From NCBI GenBank assembly GCA_022453515.1, contig JAJNNY010000051.1, forward strand, positions 205,502-269,501: a stretch of DNA of 64,000 bases. The letters run 5' to 3'. The translations under genes and the position numbers were made by a program. Position 1 is the stretch's first letter, and every line of letters starts with the position of its first letter. Source of the stretch: Astrocystis sublimbata. Its lineage: Eukaryota > Ascomycota > Sordariomycetes > Xylariales > Xylariaceae. The notes under the pieces are model-generated. The model made no database searches and was not told where the DNA came from. It saw only the letters and a list, made by a program, of their open reading frames with translations. Positions 59,327 through 64,000 of this stretch are shown piece after piece.

Positions 59327-59809
59327 TGTAACAACTGCTTTATCTATAACACTAAGTATAAGGTAGAGTAGGGGTCTTAGTGGGTTTATATTCCTAAGGA
59401 TAAGGGCTAAGCTTATAACAAAGGATCGCTAAGCAATATAAAGTATTGTTTACTAAGTTGTTAGGAGGTTACTCCTATTCTAAAAACTATTAGTATATTT
59501 AAATTAAATAGTAAAGTAAGGAAAGACTAGATATATAGGAATACTATTATAGCTATATAGTATTTCCTTCCTTTATATAAATGCCTATGTTCTGTATGTT
59601 TTATAGAGCTTATAGAGCTCGAGCTTTATCTGCTCTATAGAGCTATTAGAGCTGCTTTCTTTGCTCTGTAGAGCGAATAGAGCTCCCTAGTAAACCCTTA
59701 TATAGTTTACTTGTATATCGTCCATACGTGCTCTACTACTCCGCATCATATCTGGCTTGGTGGCTGTACTAGGCCTTCCCGACTGGTCGGCCCTTGTTGG
59801 TTCGTAACA
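59327..59809 (-). mobile_element. Gypsy-type LTR, minus orientation, related to the one at 62083
   Basis: Read on the minus strand, it starts TGTTACGAACCAACA (plus 59795-59809) and ends TGTTACA (plus 59327-59333). The terminal 200 bp matches, as its reverse complement, bases 62330-62580 of the plus-strand LTR downstream. Its central part carries a dense run of agagct-like words at about 59600-59690 that the other copy lacks. No matching target-site duplication was seen at the two ends, and no gag frame follows below 59327. It is probably a solo LTR or a truncated copy. Confidence 0.6.
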
Positions 59810-60141
59810 AGCTTCCTTTGGGGAAGAGTTTCATATGTATAAACTTGCAGTTACTGACGGCAATATGGGAAGGAAGTACTAATATGCAGCAAGGCGATTT
59901 GAGTAGTAATGATTTGTTATCGGCGTCGCTTAGTGGTCAGGTTCCCCTAACAGCAACCTAAGAACCAGCACCGCCATATGCTTGGCATTCAATCTACTCA
60001 CTTGGTGATGTAAAGCTCATGGGGGCTCGCTGGACTCGATGTCAAAGATTCCTAGATTTACCTTCATCTATCAAAGTAAACCAACGCATTCACCTTTCCT
60101 AACAAACTGACCCGCAACCAACCGAGACCGGCTCCAATTTA

Positions 60142-60547
60142 CACGATTACTAAAGCAACGAGACAATTGCCTTGTATCCAAAGCGTACAGAATCAACAAT
60201 TTCAAAAAGTCGCATACCCTCCGGACGTCCGAGAGGTCTTTCAAAGTGAACGTCCCGCACATGTTACAAAAGCTACTGCTCGAAATATTGTTCCGGAAAA
60301 ACCTTCGAGCAATCGTTAGTGCGGAAACCAGCCGCCTAGTGACGACGTCCCGGGTCCACCGGGCAACAACCAGAATCACCCAGCCGGCGGCGGTAGCCGA
60401 GACGGTGGAAGGGAGAACGATTCAAATGACTCAGGTGATAAGGACGGCGACCCGAATGACAGTGATGGCAGAGATGACGGAGAGGATGCGTCAGCCAGAC
60501 CTCTGACAGCCCCATCTCCTAAAATATCGCCTTCAATAATATATTGA
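60142..60547 (+). pseudogene. Diverged, broken copy of the 57.6 kb Gly/Asn-rich gene
   Basis: The frame reads through DVREVFQSERPA to EKPSSNR, where a TAG (60317-60319) interrupts, then continues CGNQPPSDD to a Gly/Asn/Asp-rich tail (DSGDKDGDPNDSDGRDDG) and a TGA at 60545-60547. The block RPPSNRRRGNQPPGD of the gene at 57.6 kb matches it in order and DNA (cctccaagcaatcg versus ccttcgagcaatcg), and both tails share the SGDKDG/GGDKDG motif. The stop replaces an Arg or Trp codon, as RIP-like transitions would do. No start codon is evident. It lies between the inverted LTR and the pogo-like transposase. Confidence 0.5.
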
Positions 60548-60834
60548 GTAAATTGTGCCCTGTTTCCACAACTCTACGTACTATCCAAGCCAAGCTAACG
60601 AAGACAGTCTAATTTCAATGGTGCGCCGGTTGCAGAATCGAATATTGTGGGGTGACAAGGTAGCATGAGCCTCACCATGACCTAGGGGCTTGCTACAGAA
60701 GGATATTCGGGCATGAGATTCGTATATATACTTAAAGGACTGGGTGATTCCCACTCCCTGGGAGAGCCTAAGAATCAGTAAGATTGAGACCTAACCGCTA
60801 CTATTCCATTCAGCTACGTGACAACTGCTAACGT

Positions 60835-60880
60835 CGGTCCCCTACTTTCTGGCCACCCCTGCTTTCCGGCCACCCATTTT
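60835..60880 (+). repeat. Subterminal/terminal repeat of the pogo-like element
   Basis: Two nearly identical words lie about 15 bases apart: ctttctggccacccc and ctttccggccaccca (60846-60878). They lie about 100 bp before the transposase start, where the left terminal inverted repeat of a Tc1/mariner-type element should be. The matching right end was not found, consistent with the LTR insertion. Confidence 0.4.
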
Positions 60881-60981
60881 AGCCCACACCGCCTTTTGTA
60901 TCTCTCACTTCACACAACCACCATGTACGCAATTCTTTCTTAAAGCCTATCATACTTTATATAGCTTAAAAGGACCTATTA

Positions 60982-62082
60982 ATGGCTCGATATACTAAAG
61001 AAGATGTTGATTTTGTAATAGCTATAGTTAGAGCGGGCCGCAGTATTCGTAAAGCCGCTTTTAAATGGGGTGTCCCTCGAGCTACCCTTTAAAAGCGTAT
61101 CAGCGGTTGTTTAACTGGAAAAAAAGGCTTTAACCATTTTTAAAAGGTCGACCCTGCTATTAAAGAAAGACTAGCCTAATGGGTACTCTTTTAATCCGAC
61201 CTAGGGCTTTCTCTAAGCTATGCAGAGCTACGGGAATTTGCTAGCCGCGTACTATAGGCCTAAGGGCTCGACGTATTACTTAGAAAGCATTAGGTTTCCC
61301 GTTTTCTAGCTAGAAACCTATCGATTTAAGTTTATAAAAATAAGTCTATTGATTCTCGGTGTTTAAATAGAGTAATAACTAATATTATTTAAAAATGGTT
61401 TTAATACTTAGTAATCCTAGCTGTTAAAGCTATTAAACTAAAAAATAGGTATAATATAAACGAGATCGGTATAATAAAAAGGATAGGTAAGAATAGCTTA
61501 GTCCTTAGGAGGGCCTAGAAAGCTGTTTTTTAGCGAAAAACACCTAGAGGGAGGACCTAGTTGTCTATTATCGAGTGTATTTCTGCTATTGGGACCTTTT
61601 TGCCTCCTTTAGTAATTTTTAAAAGCAGTTTATTATAATAATAGTAATATCCTTTAGATCTTAAGCCTTTTAAAAGCTAAAAATGGGATTACTAGAAAAA
61701 AGGGTGGATAGACGACTCTATTAGGCTAAAATAGGTCCAAAAGGTCTTTATCCCGTTAACCCGATCTGAAAACCCTTCCGAGACCAGGCTTCTGATTTTT
61801 AACAGCTACGGAAGCTATATAACGGTCGATTTTATATAGGAGTGCTATTAGAATTATGTCCAACTACTATTTTAGCCTCCTTATGCTTCGTATATCCTTT
61901 AGCCCTTTAATATTACGGTGTTTTCCCCTCTAAAAACGGCTTATCGTAAATACCTTAGATATACTACCTATTTATATAATTCTTCCGTTGCTGGCAAGCG
62001 AAATTTCTTTAAATATTATTATAGAGCCTGTTTAGATATGTTTATATTATTAAATATCTTATCTGGTTAAAGAGCTACTGGG
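60982..62082 (+). mobile_element. Pogo/Fot1-like (Tc1/mariner superfamily) transposase relic, RIP-degraded
   Basis: The start MARYTKEDVDFVIAIVRAGR is the helix-turn-helix DNA-binding domain of pogo/Fot1 transposases, followed by SIRKAAFKWGVPRATL. The frame then has many in-frame TAA/TAG stops at positions where related transposases have Gln or Trp. Later blocks remain readable: RFLARNPSI, IECISAIGTFLPPLVIF, the DDE-domain part FIPLTRSENPSETRLLIFN, SPLKTAYRKYLRYTT and SSVAGKRNFFKYYY. The catalytic Asp of the usual VDGHGSH block has changed to Asn (LLIFNSYGSY), a G-to-A transition as in RIP. It ends at 62082, right where the LTR begins, shortly before the expected C-terminus. Confidence 0.8.
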
Positions 62083-62582
62083 TGTTACGAACCAACAGGG
62101 CGCACGACCTGTTGAAAAGACCTAGCGCGAGAGGGGATAGCCATGTTCCAAGCTAGTGACGCAAGACGAGACCAGGAGACAAGCTACACGCCACGATAAG
62201 GCGCCACAAAGGTTACGTAATAGATAGGAGGATCGGAGAACGATCTAGATATCTAGGATTAGAGGATAGCTGTACGATCTAGCTATCCAGGACCAAAGGA
62301 TAGGAGGAATATCCTATAATTTATACTAAAATATAAAGGAAAGAAATACTATATAGCCTCGATAGTATTCCTATATATTTAGTTTTTTTTTATTTTACTA
62401 TTTAATTTAAATATACTAATAGTTTTTAAAATAGGAGTAACCTCTTAATAACTTAGTAAATAATACTTTATATTATTTAGCGATCCTTTGTTATAAGCTT
62501 AGCCCTTATCTTTAGGAATATAAACCTACTAAGACCCCTATTCTACCTTATACTCTATATTAAAGATAGAGCAGTTATTATA
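62083..62582 (+). mobile_element. Gypsy-type LTR, inserted into the pogo-like transposase
   Basis: Begins TGTTACGAACCAACAGGGC at 62083, directly after the last readable transposase codons. It ends about 62582 in GCAGTTATTATA, which corresponds to the less mutated GCAGTTGTTACA of the inverted copy, so TG ... CA ends are inferred. The right half is the reverse complement of the inverted LTR at 59327-59560. The middle contains repeated gatcta/ctatcc words (62230-62310). The gag relic follows directly after it. Confidence 0.65.
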
Positions 62583-64000
62583 TTTTAAATAGTCTTGTTT
62601 AATTAAGCTATAAAGTAAGCTAAGCAATAGGACGTAATAGCTACGTAAGCTTAGATACCCAATATAACTTAGGAACAAGTCCTAAAGATTATTAACCAGT
62701 TATACGGAAGAATTAATTAGTTAGACGAAACTAATAAATAGTTCGAAAACTAACTATTTATAATATCTAAGCTAAAGCGTTATAAGCTAACTCGATTAAT
62801 TATATTTAACAGAAAATAAGACTAGTTAAAAGGGTTCTTAACCTAGGCTAAGGCCTATATATGGCACTTCGGAAAGGACTTTCCCTCGGAAGGAGAAAAG
62901 ATCCTTTGTATGGCAGGATTCCTTACTAGAGAGGCACTAGAATAGTTCGAGCTAAAGATAAAAGAATTTATCGAAAACAAGGAAAAGGATTGGTTAAAGG
63001 ATACTAAAAAAGTATTTGCCGATATAAAGGGATTTGAAAAAGCCCTTACGGATATATATAGTGATTTAAAAGCCGAAAAACGAGCAGAATAAAGGCTGTT
63101 AGACCTATAATAGATTGGGTTAGCTAATAAATATACTACCGAGTTTAAAAAAATATTTGCGCTTATAATTTAGAATAATAACAATAACCTAATATCTGTG
63201 TTTTATAAGGGACTAAAGGACGAAGTCCAAGACGAGTTATTCCAAATTAAACAACTAAAGGAACTATATAACTATATTATATTAGTAATTAAAATCGATA
63301 ATCGATTGTACGAAAAACGTATGTAAAAACGAGGGAAAGGAGCCACGTATATGGCTAATACCAAAAAGGCACGAAAGAACTAATCCACGGCTATAGGAAT
63401 ACACCCAGGCCCAATGGAGGTTGACACTATAAAAAAAGACCTTAAGCAAGTTAAATGTTATAATTGCCAATAGATGGGACATTATGTACGAAAATGCCCT
63501 AAACCCCAAAGGGAACGAAAGAACGGAAGAGTACCCGAGGGAAAACAAGCGTTAGTAGCTAAAAACGGTACGCGATAGATCGCGATAATATGTATAAATA
63601 GTATATTAATAGTTAAGAATAGGGACTGGCTAGAAGGTGAGTTATATTCCGAAGACATGGGTTATATATACGATTGGTATAAATACTAGACTAAGTTCGA
63701 AAGAATTAAATACTTAGTAGTTAAATCTATATAATAGGGAGACACCCTTATAACTAATTAAAGATAAAAAAAACAAAAAGTTAAAAAGACTGAACTAATA
63801 ATTTTAGAAGTAATACCTAAGTATAGATTATAGGATCGACTTTGGGAAGTATAACGAATGGGAAACCACTTACTAATTATAGGGATGGGAACTAATATTT
63901 TTAAAACGCTATAATATATAGTAGGATATATATTATAGAGCTATTTATACGATAGAACTATAATAAACAGAGAAAAGATACTGGTACTAAAGAATCTAAA
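62583..64000 (+). mobile_element. Gag relic of a Ty3/gypsy-like retrotransposon, partial (runs off the right edge)
   Basis: RIP-degraded frame with many stops, still readable in one reading frame. Gag-like segments include WHFGKDFPSEGEKI, YNYIILVIKIDNRLYEK and MEVDTIKKDLKQVKC. The zinc knuckle at 63456-63497 is CX2CX4HX4C (CYNC, one stop replacing a residue, MGHYVRKC). Further on are frames near 63600-63700 (KNRDWLEGELY) that could be the start of the protease, but I cannot identify it. The pol part lies outside the window. The minus-strand open frame here is antisense and not a gene. Confidence 0.75.
63456..63497 (+). other. CCHC zinc knuckle of the gag relic, one stop codon inside
   Basis: Pattern C-x2-C-x4-H-x4-C with cysteines TGT and TGC at 63456-63467 and the last Cys TGC at 63495-63497. 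The in-frame TAG follows the second Cys, where a Gln, Trp or similar residue would be expected. The pattern is specific to retrotransposon Gag/nucleocapsid and serves as the family marker here. Confidence 0.7.

Noticed and set aside
63282..63548. Minus-strand frame of 88 codons in the gag region
   Set aside because: Lies antisense to a recognisable gag relic; hydrophobic appearance comes from AT-rich complement.

Overview
The window looks like nuclear DNA of a filamentous ascomycete (Pezizomycotina). Genes are split by short introns (about 45-100 bp, GT-AG). Many products are fungal: an AA9 lytic polysaccharide monooxygenase, a CE3-type esterase, a DUF6594 protein, a Dug2 homologue, a 2EXR remnant, Tim17 and a fungal MFS carrier. 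The last 6 kb are AT-rich transposon relics whose Gln, Trp and Arg codons have become stops, the usual trace of repeat-induced point mutation (RIP). Exon models were built by hand from ORFs, splice sites and phase; no alignment or database search was run.

Left part (1-10 kb): a modular secreted protein on the minus strand that runs off the left edge, a short-chain dehydrogenase, a decayed dynamin-like GTPase, and an unrecognised two-exon gene. From 10.9 to 15.7 kb, three plus-strand genes form a likely plant-biomass set: secreted CE3/SGNH esterase, secreted AA9 LPMO and cytosolic aldehyde dehydrogenase. From 16 to 20 kb, two minus-strand membrane proteins follow, a DUF2456-like protein and an MFS carrier.

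Middle part (20-37 kb): a deaminase-MYND gene with two lesions (minus) is divergent from an Artemis/SNM1-type beta-CASP nuclease (plus). The nuclease is tail-to-tail with a FAD monooxygenase. Then come a PI-specific phospholipase C, a 2EXR remnant and a GNAT acetyltransferase, separated by long gene-poor stretches.

Right part (39-57 kb): an acidic unknown protein, a small secreted effector-like protein, a large disordered protein, DUG2 (glutathione degradation), TIM17 (mitochondrial import), a threonine-nucleophile asparaginase-type hydrolase and a DUF6594 membrane protein. DUG2 and TIM17 are housekeeping anchors; the surrounding genes are accessory.

Right end (57.5-64 kb): a short Gly/Asn-rich gene and a diverged, broken second copy lie either side of a RIP-degraded block with an inverted LTR. 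A pogo/Fot1-like transposase relic is interrupted at its 3' end by a gypsy-like LTR, which is followed by a stop-riddled gag with a zinc knuckle that runs off the window. The features most worth a second look are the lesioned deaminase-MYND gene beside an intact DNA-repair-type nuclease, the repeat-module secreted protein, and the nested transposon block.
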